Positions 8,689 through 16,282 of a DNA stretch of 64,000 nucleotides are shown piece after piece. The notes beneath the pieces were generated by a model that made no database searches, was not told where the DNA came from, and worked only from the letters and a program-made list of their open reading frames with translations. This stretch comes from an uncultured Eggerthella sp. (GTDB taxonomy: Bacteria > Actinomycetota > Coriobacteriia > Coriobacteriales > Eggerthellaceae), in contig CAUASB010000001.1 in the NCBI GenBank assembly GCA_958431815.1, positions 248,001 through 312,000 of the forward strand, written 5' to 3'. Each line of letters opens with the position of its first letter. The first letter of the stretch is position 1. The translations under genes and the position numbers were made by a program.

Positions 8689-9561
8689 CTACCCTTGACT
8701 ACCCGCAAAGTGCAGGGCCAGCGATTCCAAGTTGGTGCCGCACAGGTTGTTGGTGCAGTCTTCGTCGCACCCTTCAAGCCACACGTACACGTCTACCTGC
8801 ACCGGTGTGCTGTGGTCGGCACCTTGGGCGGCAGCGGGAAGCGTGCAGAGTTTCGCGCCTGGCTTGGTAACCTTGCCGCTTTCCTCGTCGTATTCGCAAT
8901 AGTTACTAGAGTTCAGAAGCTGACTTGAAAAATCAACCGTAGAGCCGTCGGTTTTGGTGCTATCCAGCACGCAACCCGCCTTGCCGTTTTTGGTGTTGTA
9001 GTTCGCTTCGGGGTTATGTGCCTGCGAAAGCTCGAATATATACTGCCCCGCCACCGGCTGGTTCTGCCCCGGCTGATGCACCAAGAAGCCCACACGCAGT
9101 GCAGTGGAAATAGGGTTCTTCGCGTCCGTATCATCGAAGCGGATATCGGACAGGTACACATCAGTGGGAAGGGAACTGGTGGCAAGGTAGAGCGACGTTT
9201 CGTAGTAGTCGGACCGTTCAGCCGGGCCGAAGAACGTTGCCAGCAAGGAAGACTGCGTAGATCCGCCCGTGAAGCCCGTTACCTTCTGAAAGCCATTTTG
9301 GATGTTGTCGGTGGAAACCGGGTTTAGCAGGCCCTGGAAGGAAAGGCCTGCGTTCGACTTGTATTCGCCGTTGTAGTCGTTGGATATAAGGAAGGTGACG
9401 CCCGTGCCGGCGGCCATCTTCACATCGGTTACGTGGCGGTTTGCGTTGTAGATGTACCACGCGTAGGTAACCAGCACAGCCGCAAGCGCCGCAACGATAA
9501 GCGTAACGAGCATGCGCTTGAAGCGTTTGCGCAGCTGCTGCGAATCGCGCGCTTCGTCCAT
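8689..9561 (-). CDS. SipW-dependent TasA/camelysin-like secreted protein, paralogue 4
   Basis: 290 residues. The signal segment ends VTYAWY (31-36), a slight departure from the ATFAWF form. The mature region has GVTFLISND, LLNPVSTDNI and a C-terminal VWLEGCDEDCTNNLC with the CX3C pair and one extra Cys. A strong GGAGG-type site lies before the ATG. Upstream, at 9562-9797, are repeats and the terminator of the toxin gene. A promoter for the distal half of the locus probably lies between 9562 and 9700, but I cannot pick one with confidence. Confidence 0.7.
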   Translation of the reverse strand: MDEARDSQQLRKRFKRMLVTLIVAALAAVLVTYAWYIYNANRHVTDVKMAAGTGVTFLISNDYNGEYKSNAGLSFQGLLNPVSTDNIQNGFQKVTGFTGGSTQSSLLATFFGPAERSDYYETSLYLATSSLPTDVYLSDIRFDDTDAKNPISTALRVGFLVHQPGQNQPVAGQYIFELSQAHNPEANYNTKNGKAGCVLDSTKTDGSTVDFSSQLLNSSNYCEYDEESGKVTKPGAKLCTLPAAAQGADHSTPVQVDVYVWLEGCDEDCTNNLCGTNLESLALHFAGSQG

Positions 9562-9659
9562 GGGGGCTACCTCCCTTCGCTCCGTAACAAACCGCAGGAA
9601 GAAAAACCCACGTAATGTTTCATTGTAAGCGAAGTGTCACCACCCCGACATGCGCATAG

Positions 9660-9684
9660 CAAAATAGGGACAGTCCCCATTTTG
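9660..9684. repeat. GGGAC-N-GTCCC palindrome (AAAAT subtype)
   Basis: CAAAATAGGGAC-A-GTCCCCATTTTG has 12-bp arms with one mismatch. It is one of about ten related palindromes in the window (see findings). Confidence 0.8.
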
Positions 9685-9708
9685 TCATTCCCGCAAGACA
9701 ATACAAGA

Positions 9709-9740
9709 AGACCCCCGAACGCTTTCGCGCCCGAGGGTCT
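9709..9740 (-). terminator. Terminator of the PIN toxin operon
   Basis: On the minus strand AGACCC...GGGTCT closes a stem capped by a GAAA tetraloop between CGC and GCG, followed by TCTTCTTG. The same hairpin recurs at 10838-10869. Confidence 0.7.
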
Positions 9741-9747
9741 GGGATGT

Positions 9748-9770
9748 CCAAAAGAGACTGTCCCTTTTGG
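9748..9770. repeat. GGGAC-N-GTCCC palindrome (AAAAG subtype)
   Basis: CCAAAAGAGAC-T-GTCCCTTTTGG has 11-bp arms with one mismatch. Confidence 0.8.
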
Positions 9771-9797
9771 CTGTTGGCTGTTTTGGTTGCCTTTTAG

Positions 9798-10280
9798 TTA
9801 AAGCCACTTAAGGGCGTCAGAAACCGAAAGCGCCGCCACAGGGCAATGCTGCAAGAATTTTTCGTCGTTTGTTACTAGCAGCCTTGCATCGCTTCGCATC
9901 GCTGCCGCAATGATAAGGTCATCCTCAAAATCATCGTGCACAGCACGCTGCTTTTCGGCAATCCACACGTCCGATTGGTCGCACCCGACAGAAGAGGAAA
10001 TAGACTCCATCGACGAAACGCACGCCCATGCAATCTCACGCGCCGCACGCGCATCCTGCTCGCTCAGAATGCCCTTCTTCTGGAGTCTTACCTCACGCTT
10101 GACCCCAGCAGATATCAAATAGTACAAATCTTTCACTGAAATAGCTGCATGAACAAGCTCGTACCCTTTTTCCAAGGCCTTGCTCAGAAAAGAAAAGGCT
10201 TGGCCGTGCATGGGCCGATACGCTTGAAAGCAATCGAGCCAAACATTGGTATCGACAAGGATCAGATTCGATTGGCTCAT
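9798..10280 (-). CDS. PIN-domain toxin of a type II toxin-antitoxin pair
   Basis: 160 residues with the PIN fold signature: LVDTNVWLDCF at the N terminus (first acidic residue), DDFEDDLIIAAA and LLVTNDEKF near the C terminus. PIN toxins are ribonucleases that cleave tRNA or mRNA with metal-binding acidic residues. The ATG overlaps the stop of the upstream antitoxin-like gene by four bases (ATGA), the normal arrangement of such pairs. The length is slightly above the usual 125-145 residues. The RNA target cannot be told from the sequence. Confidence 0.85.
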   Translation of the reverse strand: MSQSNLILVDTNVWLDCFQAYRPMHGQAFSFLSKALEKGYELVHAAISVKDLYYLISAGVKREVRLQKKGILSEQDARAAREIAWACVSSMESISSSVGCDQSDVWIAEKQRAVHDDFEDDLIIAAAMRSDARLLVTNDEKFLQHCPVAALSVSDALKWL

Positions 10281-10654
10281 TCATCCCACCCCATCGATTC
10301 GTCGTATTTTTCCTCATACGCATGTTCCCGCATTTCCTTATAGGAAACCGACGAATCGGCCAAGGGCCATGCCAGCCCCATTTTGAGATAAGCGCCCTTA
10401 AGAAGATGCGCGCCCTCTTCAGCAAGCTTCAGCTTTCTTTTCTTTTCCTCTTCGCTTTCGGCCTTTTTGCGCTGCTCTTCTTCATGGGCTAGTAGCTGGC
10501 GCACCTCGCGCGGATTGTCAGCGTGCTGACTGGCATACAGCCAAAGGGCACGAACGGCCTGCGTGGGAGTAAAACCAGCATTGGCAAGAGCGGCGTCACC
10601 TGCTTCTTTCAACGAGGCATCGATGCGGGCATTGATCTGTGCAGTTGCGGCCAT
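10277..10654 (-). CDS. RelB/DinJ-like antitoxin of the PIN toxin
   Basis: 125 residues. The first 40 residues, including INARIDASLKE and AGFTPTQAVRALW, fit the ribbon-helix-helix DNA-binding domain of RelB/DinJ antitoxins. The rest is a Glu/Lys-rich helix and a Trp/Met-containing tail that would wrap the toxin. I chose the ATG at 10654 because GGGGAAGGAG lies six bases before it; an ATG six codons earlier would overlap that site. RelB/DinJ antitoxins usually pair with RelE/YafQ toxins, so the PIN partner is a mixed pairing. Autoregulation through the upstream region is expected. Confidence 0.8.
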   Translation of the reverse strand: MAATAQINARIDASLKEAGDAALANAGFTPTQAVRALWLYASQHADNPREVRQLLAHEEEQRKKAESEEEKKRKLKLAEEGAHLLKGAYLKMGLAWPLADSSVSYKEMREHAYEEKYDESMGWDE

Positions 10655-10820
10655 GGCATGCTCCTTCCCCATTCAACGAGAACATACCATGCCTGGTTGA
10701 ATGCGTAAAGCATGTAAAGCACAAAGGAATAGCGATGTCCGCTGGACCCTGCGAGCGCTGCACCGAGTAAAAGGGATGGGCCACGGAACTGTCCCTTTTG
10801 GTTACCAGGGTCGCAATGAA

Positions 10821-10898
10821 CGCAAGACAATACAAGAAGACCCCCGAACGCTTTCGCGCCCGAGGGTCTGTAGTGTCAAAAGAGACCGTCCCTTTTGG
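10821..10898. repeat. Direct repeat flanking toxin-antitoxin module, copy B
   Basis: First 50 bases identical to 9692-9741, then a diverged stretch and the same type of GGGAC palindrome at 10877-10897 (CAAAAGAGAC-C-GTCCCTTTTG). A half palindrome, ACTGTCCCTTTTGG, also lies at 10788-10801. Confidence 0.85.
10838..10869 (-). terminator. Terminator of paralogue 5
   Basis: Same hairpin as at 9709-9740, placed about 40 bp after the stop of the SipW-substrate gene at 10909-11772. Confidence 0.7.
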
Positions 10899-10908
10899 TT
10901 AGGTTAGT

Positions 10909-11772
10909 TTAGGCCTGAGTAGTGCTTGCAACGCCCACGAAACCAAGGTTGCCGGTTACTGCATCTGCAATCCCGTCGCTAGCATTTTCGGAAACACAGT
11001 CCTTATCGCAACCTTCGTACCATACGCGAACAGTGATTTCTACTTCCTTATCGGTTCCCTGTTCAATAGTTGTCAGCTTAATTTTACCAGCAACGGCCTG
11101 TCCCTGCGCATCTACCGAACCAGCGTAATCGGCAAAGTTCAGATATGATGCCGTGGTTGCTCCATTTTCAGCGGAAGCAACCCAATAATCGCCTTCTGTA
11201 GCATTTTTGTCCGTATAGTAACCACTGCCAGTTTCAGTGCCTGAAAGCTTGAACATCAACCACTCATTGCTGTTGCCAACTTTTACAGCAAAACGACCAG
11301 CAGTACCCATCTTGCCATTAGCCTTCAGAGTGCTTGTCGCATTCGCCGCGTCAAAATAAACGTCCATCTTGCCGTTAGTCACACCAAGTTTGAAGGTGTA
11401 ATCTTCGTATTTATTTTTATCCCCGTCGTTTTCTTTAACTTTCAAAGCGCTCTGGTACTGATCGGCGAGAGCATGTCCAGCATTGCCGTTTGTCCAATGA
11501 AGGGTTTCGAAGAAGCTCTTCGCATCACCAGTCGATACGGGATAAAGCTTCGAAGGGTTGTCCTCGCCGGGAGTCATACCTGCGCTAGTGTTGCCTACCT
11601 GATTGATATACAAATTCGGTACTGACGAGGTAGTACTCATGTTAACGCCCTCTGCAACAACACGATTGTTGTTCACGAACCATGCGAACGTGGCGGCGCC
11701 CAGGGCAATGGCGGCTACGATCACCATGGCGATAGCAGCACCAAGCTGCTTTTTCAGTGCCTTGGTTTCCAT
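10909..11772 (-). CDS. SipW-dependent TasA/camelysin-like secreted protein, paralogue 5
   Basis: 287 residues from the ATG at 11772, chosen because AAAGGA lies upstream and the protein then begins METKALKKQLG directly before the hydrophobic segment. The segment ends ATFAWF (27-32). The mature part carries LYPVSTGDAKSFF and ends with VWYEGCDKDC, the full CX3C form. Its base composition is visibly more AT-rich than its neighbours and it is cut off from them by the toxin-antitoxin cassette and its own terminator. It may therefore be expressed separately, perhaps as a major subunit. Confidence 0.75.
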   Translation of the reverse strand: METKALKKQLGAAIAMVIVAAIALGAATFAWFVNNNRVVAEGVNMSTTSSVPNLYINQVGNTSAGMTPGEDNPSKLYPVSTGDAKSFFETLHWTNGNAGHALADQYQSALKVKENDGDKNKYEDYTFKLGVTNGKMDVYFDAANATSTLKANGKMGTAGRFAVKVGNSNEWLMFKLSGTETGSGYYTDKNATEGDYWVASAENGATTASYLNFADYAGSVDAQGQAVAGKIKLTTIEQGTDKEVEITVRVWYEGCDKDCVSENASDGIADAVTGNLGFVGVASTTQA

Positions 11773-12000
11773 ATTGGATCCTTTCTCGATCCTTTTCCTA
11801 TAACTGAGAAATATGCCACGCCCGGATGGTGGGAGGGGACTCTTTCCCTTAATAACCATTCCACAGATTACCACAAGAACCTTGCGGCAAAGAGCACTTT
11901 TGCGCAGGTAAATGTACCAATAGCGCATCACCCGCAACAATGCGGCCCCACCTGCACTTGCGCAACCGCTCAGCCGCGGTTTGGGCACCCTCCTCTACGC

Positions 12001-12120
12001 CTACGCCGGCGGGTTGGGCTGGTTGCGGCGGGTGTCCCAGGTTACCTGGTTGTTCTTGTAGTAGTCGGGCGCGTCGTTGCCCGCCGCGCTGATGGGGTCG
12101 TTGCCGGTGAGCGTGTCAAA
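12001..12120 (-). pseudogene. Duplicated 3' end of the anchored TasA-like gene
   Basis: These 120 bases match 13738-13857 with about three differences. They encode the same C-terminal sequence (DTLTGNDPIS... to QPNPPA and stop) but have no upstream coding part of that gene. It is a remnant or target duplication flanking the DUF4143 cassette. Confidence 0.85.
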
Positions 12121-12163
12121 CCGCCCGAGCCTAAACGCCGAATTCATCGCTTTCATTATCACT

Positions 12164-12285
12164 AACCCTTGAAATCGTGTGATTTGCCGCCCTGCATAAA
12201 CCTTGATTTCGTGTAAAACTAACCAATTGCTAAACCTTGAAATCGTGTAATAATTGGTTTGCATTAACTCTTGATTTCGTGCATT
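12164..12285. repeat. Four 20-bp repeats at exact 34-bp spacing
   Basis: Units begin at 12164, 12198, 12232 and 12266. The consensus is AA(A/C)C(C/T)TTG-(AAA or TTT)... i.e. CTTGAAATCGTG in units 1 and 3 and CTTGATTTCGTG in units 2 and 4, so the inner GAAATC alternates with its reverse complement GATTTC. The last unit lies just before the ribosome binding site of the ATPase gene, which suggests an operator array. There are too few and too short spacers for a CRISPR. Confidence 0.85.
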
Positions 12286-12297
12286 TGGAGTAGTTAT

Positions 12298-13665
12298 ATG
12301 CCTATTTACCAGCGAAAATCGTATAAACAGCTTCTTGACTGGAAAAGTATCAGCAATGGCTCAACCGCCATGCTTATAGAGGGCGCACGCCGTGTTGGAA
12401 AGTCCACCGTGGCAAAGGAATTCGGCGAAAAGGAATACGGCTCCTACATCCTGGTTGACTTCACTCGCGTAAACGATGAGTTCAAACAAACCTTTTTGGA
12501 TACCCGCATGGATCTGGATAGCTTCTTCCTGTACCTGCAAGCAGCTTTTGGCACCACCCTTGAAAAGCGCAATTCCCTCATCATTTTCGATGAAGTCCAG
12601 CTTTTCCCTCCTGCACGAGAGTTCATCAAGCATCTAGTGGCAGACGGCCGCTACGACTACCTGGAAACAGGGTCTCTCATCTCGCTCAACGCAAATGTGA
12701 AAAATATACTTATTCCCTCAGAGGAAGAGTCCATCGCAATGGGTCCCATGGATTTTGAAGAGTTCCTCTGGGCAATGGGCGAACGCCCTTTGGCAACGTT
12801 TATCAGAAACTCGTACGAATCGGGCAAAGGCCTCCCCGACTCACTTCATCGCAAAGCCATGCGCCTTTGGAATGAGTACACGCTCGTTGGCGGTATGCCT
12901 CAAGCCGTAGCGGCATACGAGCCCGAACGCGACCTCATGGCAGCGGAGCGCGCCAAGCACCTTATCTTAAAGCTCTATCGAGAAGATATAGAAAAATATG
13001 GTGGACTTGCCAGCAAACGCATCAAAGCCATATTCGATGCCATACCGGGACAGCTTTCAAAGCACGAGAAAAAACTCACCTATAGTCAAGTTGAAGAAAA
13101 CAGTCGTTCTCGGGATTTCGTCGACGCATTTGCTTGGCTTAAGGAGGCGGCAACCGTTAATCTCTGCACTGCCTGCACAGACCCTTCTGTAGGACTGGCG
13201 CTGAGCGAAGACGCGTCCGTTGTCAAATGCTACATGGCGGATACGGGCCTTCTTTCCTCCATGGCGTTCAATGCAGCCGGAGAGCACATGCCCGAAGCAT
13301 ACCGTCAAACACTGCTAGGCAATGCTTCGGTGAACGAAGGGATGCTTACCGAAAATGCCGTCGCTCAACAACTCGTAGCACGGCAACATCCCCTTCACTT
13401 CTATTCGTGCAGCTCGCGCACGAGCAAAGAAGACCGCATGGAAATTGACTTCCTCATCGTGGCTCCTTATGCCGATGCGGGTATGAAGCCCCGCGTTAGC
13501 CCCATAGAAGTCAAATCGGGAAAACGTTACACCACGGTTTCGCTCGATAAATTCAAAACGAAATTCGATAAACGCGTTGGAAAGCGATTCATACTGCATC
13601 CCAAGCAATTCCAAGCACAAGGCGATATCCTGGCGCTACCCCTATACATGGCGCACTTACTATAG
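12298..13665 (+). CDS. AAA_14/DUF4143 family ATPase
   Basis: 455 residues from the ATG at 12298, which follows TTGGAG; a TTG 27 bases upstream lies inside the repeat array and is less likely. The N-terminal AAA_14 domain has GARRVGKST (Walker A), LIIFDEVQLFPPAR (Walker B) and ETGSLISLN. The C-terminal DUF4143 part ends with EIDFLI and SPIEVKSGKRY, resembling a PD-(D/E)XK fold core. Such proteins are common, mobile, poorly understood ATPases. It is antisense to the surface-protein locus and flanked by 120-bp direct copies of a host gene end, so I read it as an inserted cassette. Confidence 0.85.
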   Translation: MPIYQRKSYKQLLDWKSISNGSTAMLIEGARRVGKSTVAKEFGEKEYGSYILVDFTRVNDEFKQTFLDTRMDLDSFFLYLQAAFGTTLEKRNSLIIFDEVQLFPPAREFIKHLVADGRYDYLETGSLISLNANVKNILIPSEEESIAMGPMDFEEFLWAMGERPLATFIRNSYESGKGLPDSLHRKAMRLWNEYTLVGGMPQAVAAYEPERDLMAAERAKHLILKLYREDIEKYGGLASKRIKAIFDAIPGQLSKHEKKLTYSQVEENSRSRDFVDAFAWLKEAATVNLCTACTDPSVGLALSEDASVVKCYMADTGLLSSMAFNAAGEHMPEAYRQTLLGNASVNEGMLTENAVAQQLVARQHPLHFYSCSSRTSKEDRMEIDFLIVAPYADAGMKPRVSPIEVKSGKRYTTVSLDKFKTKFDKRVGKRFILHPKQFQAQGDILALPLYMAHLL

Positions 13666-13673
13666 ATTTCACA

Positions 13674-13725
13674 AAGGCTCGCAAGCAAACGCGGTTCACT
13701 GCGCCTAGCTTGCGAGCCTTCTTTT
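13674..13725 (+). terminator. Terminator between convergent ATPase and TasA-like genes
   Basis: AAGGCTCGCAAGC pairs with GCTTGCGAGCCTT across a short loop, followed by CTTTT on the plus strand. It may serve both strands. Confidence 0.75.
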
Positions 13726-13737
13726 CCCAGGAAGTGT

Positions 13738-14877
13738 TTACGCCGGCGGGTTAGGCTGGTTGCGGCGGGTGTCCCAGGTTACCTGGTTGTTCTTGTAGTA
13801 GTCGGGCGCGTCGTTGCCCGCCGCGCTGATGGGGTCGTTGCCGGTGAGCGTGTCGAAGATGTCTTCCACGAACTTCACGATAAGGCTGGTGTTGTCCGCC
13901 TCTTCCGCATCGAAGTCCATGGCAAACTCAACTTCGCCGCCGATGATGTCGTCCACGCATTCGGGGTCGTCGCCATCAAGCCAGATAACCACGGTGTACT
14001 TGTCCACGTAGCCCAGCTTGAAATCATCGTCGGCAATGTGGCACACCACGTCGTTCGATTCGAAGTTTTCGCACCCCGCCTCGTTGCCGCCATTGGCAGC
14101 AGGCGCCGCATACGTTACGGCTTCCCCATTGCGGTACACGCGCACGCGCGCCGCCTTGTCGGCGCCCTTCGAAGCGGAAACCACCTTCAGCTTGGCGTCG
14201 TAGGTCAAATCTTCCTTGCCGGCATTGCGTATATAAAAGGTATAGGCAACGTAGTTCTTGCCGTTGTGGCTGCCGTCCACTTGGTCAAGATCGTTAGGCA
14301 AATCGTCGGCGGCGATGTTGGTGCCGTCAGCCACCGCGTCGGCGGTAAGGCGTGCCGTTGCCCCTTCGAACTGGGTATTGTCGGCAATAGCCACACCGCG
14401 CCTGAACAGCTCCAGGCGGTTCAGGTTGATGGTGAAGTTACCCATGTTTTCCTGCATGAACGAAATGCCGAACAGCACCGCCATAACCAGCGCCAAGCAC
14501 AAAAGCACCTTCTGCAGCGTGCCGATGCGCAAAAGCGCCGCACCGATGCGGTGCATACGGCGCTTGGGCAGGTACATGGAAACGATGGTTTCGGGGTCAA
14601 GGTCGCCGCCGCTTTCGGCAAGGGCGTCTTGCACCTCTTGCACGCGCATCATTTCTTTTCGGGAATACTTCTTAGAAGCACGCTTCTTGCCGAAACGCTC
14701 CCGCTTGCCTTTGCCCGCCTTTGCCGCTTCTGCCGCAGGGGCATCTACGACGGAAGACTCTGCAACAGGTTGAGCCTCGACAGCGCCTTGGCTAGATTCC
14801 TGCTGCGTTGCAGAATCCTTCGTGGCGGCGTCTTCGCCTTCGGGCACTTCGCCCTTCTTTTTATTGAATAGCGCCAT
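13738..14877 (-). CDS. Membrane-anchored TasA-like protein of the surface locus
   Basis: 379 residues. Residues 1-120 are cytoplasmic, charged, Ala/Glu/Lys-rich, with KRERFGKKR and a MYLPKRRMHR stretch. One TM spans about 121-141 and the rest is extracellular. The outer domain shares VIWLDGDDPEC with the other surface proteins but lacks an ATFAWF cleavage segment, so it probably stays in the membrane. The C-terminal Asn/Asp/Gln-rich stretch, starting DTLTGNDPIS, is the part duplicated at 12001-12120. It follows the PilZ gene after five bases. I infer a basal or anchoring subunit receiving the c-di-GMP signal. Confidence 0.65.
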   Translation of the reverse strand: MALFNKKKGEVPEGEDAATKDSATQQESSQGAVEAQPVAESSVVDAPAAEAAKAGKGKRERFGKKRASKKYSRKEMMRVQEVQDALAESGGDLDPETIVSMYLPKRRMHRIGAALLRIGTLQKVLLCLALVMAVLFGISFMQENMGNFTINLNRLELFRRGVAIADNTQFEGATARLTADAVADGTNIAADDLPNDLDQVDGSHNGKNYVAYTFYIRNAGKEDLTYDAKLKVVSASKGADKAARVRVYRNGEAVTYAAPAANGGNEAGCENFESNDVVCHIADDDFKLGYVDKYTVVIWLDGDDPECVDDIIGGEVEFAMDFDAEEADNTSLIVKFVEDIFDTLTGNDPISAAGNDAPDYYKNNQVTWDTRRNQPNPPA

Positions 14878-14882
14878 GGCAA

Positions 14883-15548
14883 TCAGATCTTGTACTTGGC
14901 GCGCACGTAGCCCATGTATTCCTTCACGGCCTCACGCTCCAAGTCGTCGGCGTAGCGGAACTGCAAACCGCACGCATTACGGTACAAGCTGCCCTTAGGA
15001 GCCTGGCGCAACCAGCACACAATACCAAGCTGAACAGGCAATTCGTGACGCTCGCCATTCACGCGCACCGGGGGAAGCTGCACCTGCAGGGCTTCACCCA
15101 CATCGGGGAAATCGTTCAGATACATTGCCAGGCCGCCGGCGGAAACGTCGATGGTCATGCCGTCTTCCTGCTCGTCTTCGGCGGCATTGTCGCGCTGGTA
15201 GTGCAAGCGCATGGAAACCTTGAAACGTTCGTCACGGCGCTTGAAGAAGGTGCGATGCTCGGCCACCTGGCGCATCTTCCAATAGGTGCGGATGCCGGCC
15301 TTTTCCACCGATTCGGGGTAGCCTGCCACCATGAAGCTGTTTTCGCCCACGCTGTACTGCATAAGGAACTTCTGGTTTTCGTCCAAAATAAGCGGCTTGC
15401 CCGCAAGCATGGGCACGCTGATAAGGAAGTACGCTTCATCGACGGCACCTTTATAGGTAGCCATCATGTTGAAATCGGTTTTCTGCCCCATGGGAACGTC
15501 GAAAGCTACTTGCAACTTGGTTCCAGGCTTTATCTGCAACTCGGCCAT
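14883..15548 (-). CDS. PilZ-domain (c-di-GMP receptor) protein
   Basis: 221 residues from the ATG at 15548, chosen because GGGGAAGGAAGG precedes it; an ATG 15 codons upstream has no good site. The N-terminal half resembles a YcgR-type flagellar brake domain. The PilZ part has RRDERFKVSMRL followed by DVSAGGLAMYL, matching the RxxxR and (D/N)xSxxG c-di-GMP-binding motifs. As first gene of the surface locus it ties fibre or matrix production to c-di-GMP. No flagellar gene is seen in the window. Confidence 0.85.
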   Translation of the reverse strand: MAELQIKPGTKLQVAFDVPMGQKTDFNMMATYKGAVDEAYFLISVPMLAGKPLILDENQKFLMQYSVGENSFMVAGYPESVEKAGIRTYWKMRQVAEHRTFFKRRDERFKVSMRLHYQRDNAAEDEQEDGMTIDVSAGGLAMYLNDFPDVGEALQVQLPPVRVNGERHELPVQLGIVCWLRQAPKGSLYRNACGLQFRYADDLEREAVKEYMGYVRAKYKI

Positions 15549-15606
15549 GCCGCCTTCCTTCCCCATTTCCGGCGTTTGGGTGGCCCCGTACATTTACGAT
15601 TTGCCT

Positions 15607-15612
15607 ATTATA
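15607..15612 (-). promoter_or_regulatory. Probable -10 box of the PilZ-surface operon
   Basis: TATAAT on the minus strand, about 60 bp before the PilZ start. The -35 region is not clear. Confidence 0.4.
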
Positions 15613-15775
15613 AAGTTTCTTTTCCCGAAGCGCGGCACGGATTGCCCTTTTAACAGCCCAGGACAAAAGGGGCAGAGGCGCCAGCGCGTCTTTCGACGGA
15701 AGGAAAACAAAGAACGCCGCCAAGCACATGACCAGCGACGCTCCCTCTTTACCGGTTGTTGCCTGCTGCGAGCTT

Positions 15776-15889
15776 CTAGCCTAGCAGGTGCGACACCACC
15801 GCGCCGCCTACATCGAGCGCCACCACGGTAAGCGCGAACACCGCATTGGGCTTTTTCCGGGACATATCGTTCGCATGCACTTTGTTCAT
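15776..15889 (-). CDS. Predicted 37-residue small protein
   Basis: An ATG at 15889 preceded by a perfect AGGAGG at seven bases opens a 37-codon frame ending in TAG. The product starts MNKVHANDMSRKKPN and continues with a hydrophobic helix (AVFALTVVAL) and GGAVVSHLLG. It could be a small membrane protein or a secreted peptide. It lies upstream of, and on the same strand as, the PilZ-surface operon. No family is recognised; the strong ribosome binding site is the main support. Confidence 0.5.
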   Translation of the reverse strand: MNKVHANDMSRKKPNAVFALTVVALDVGGAVVSHLLG

Positions 15890-16282
15890 GGGTTCCTCCT
15901 AGGGCTTTCCCAAGCAGGCTTGTTCTAGCAAGCCGTCTGTTTGTTCCCGTTAATTGTAAGCCATGGTGAACTTTTAGGGAAGGATGAGTCTAAAGCCAGA
16001 CCAGCAAGCGCCCCATTGCCAGCTCGCCTCCAACAACCCAGTTGCGCAACAAAAGAAGAACGGCATCGTTTTCCGCCTTTCGAACGGCACTTGGCAATGC
16101 CTCTGAGCCCCACCAAACAGCGCTTGCGCGCCCTACAGGCGGATAAGCGGTTTTTATTAATGGCGATGGGGTGAAAAACCTCCCCATTTTCCCCATTTAT
16201 GGCAAGATTAATGGTCGGAATATTCTGTGGCAGGCTGCCACACCCGAGATACACGAATTTGCACACCGTAAGGAGTTCACAC
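15890..16282. other. Divergent intergenic region, no gene seen
   Basis: This stretch separates the minus-strand surface locus from the plus-strand FHA/kinase cluster. It holds a small hairpin (GGCTTG...CAAGCC near 15927-15944) and an AT-rich region before fhaA likely to contain its promoter. I find no convincing coding frame. Confidence 0.5.

Larger units (their letters stand above)
9692..9770. repeat. Direct repeat flanking toxin-antitoxin module, copy A
   Basis: The 50 bases from 9692 are identical to those from 10821, and similarity continues into a GGGAC palindrome at the right end. The two copies bracket the PIN toxin-antitoxin genes. Confidence 0.85.

Noticed and set aside
12001..12264. 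An 87-codon gene ending with the TasA-like C terminus
   Set aside because: The N-terminal part is translated from the 34-bp repeat array and has no ribosome binding site; only the last 40 codons are homologous, so I call it a remnant.
12164..12299. Possible CRISPR array
   Set aside because: Only four units, repeats of about 20 bp with 14-bp intervals, inner part alternating in orientation, and no cas genes.
15600..15775. c-di-GMP riboswitch before the PilZ operon
   Set aside because: No GEMM core motifs could be found in the leader.
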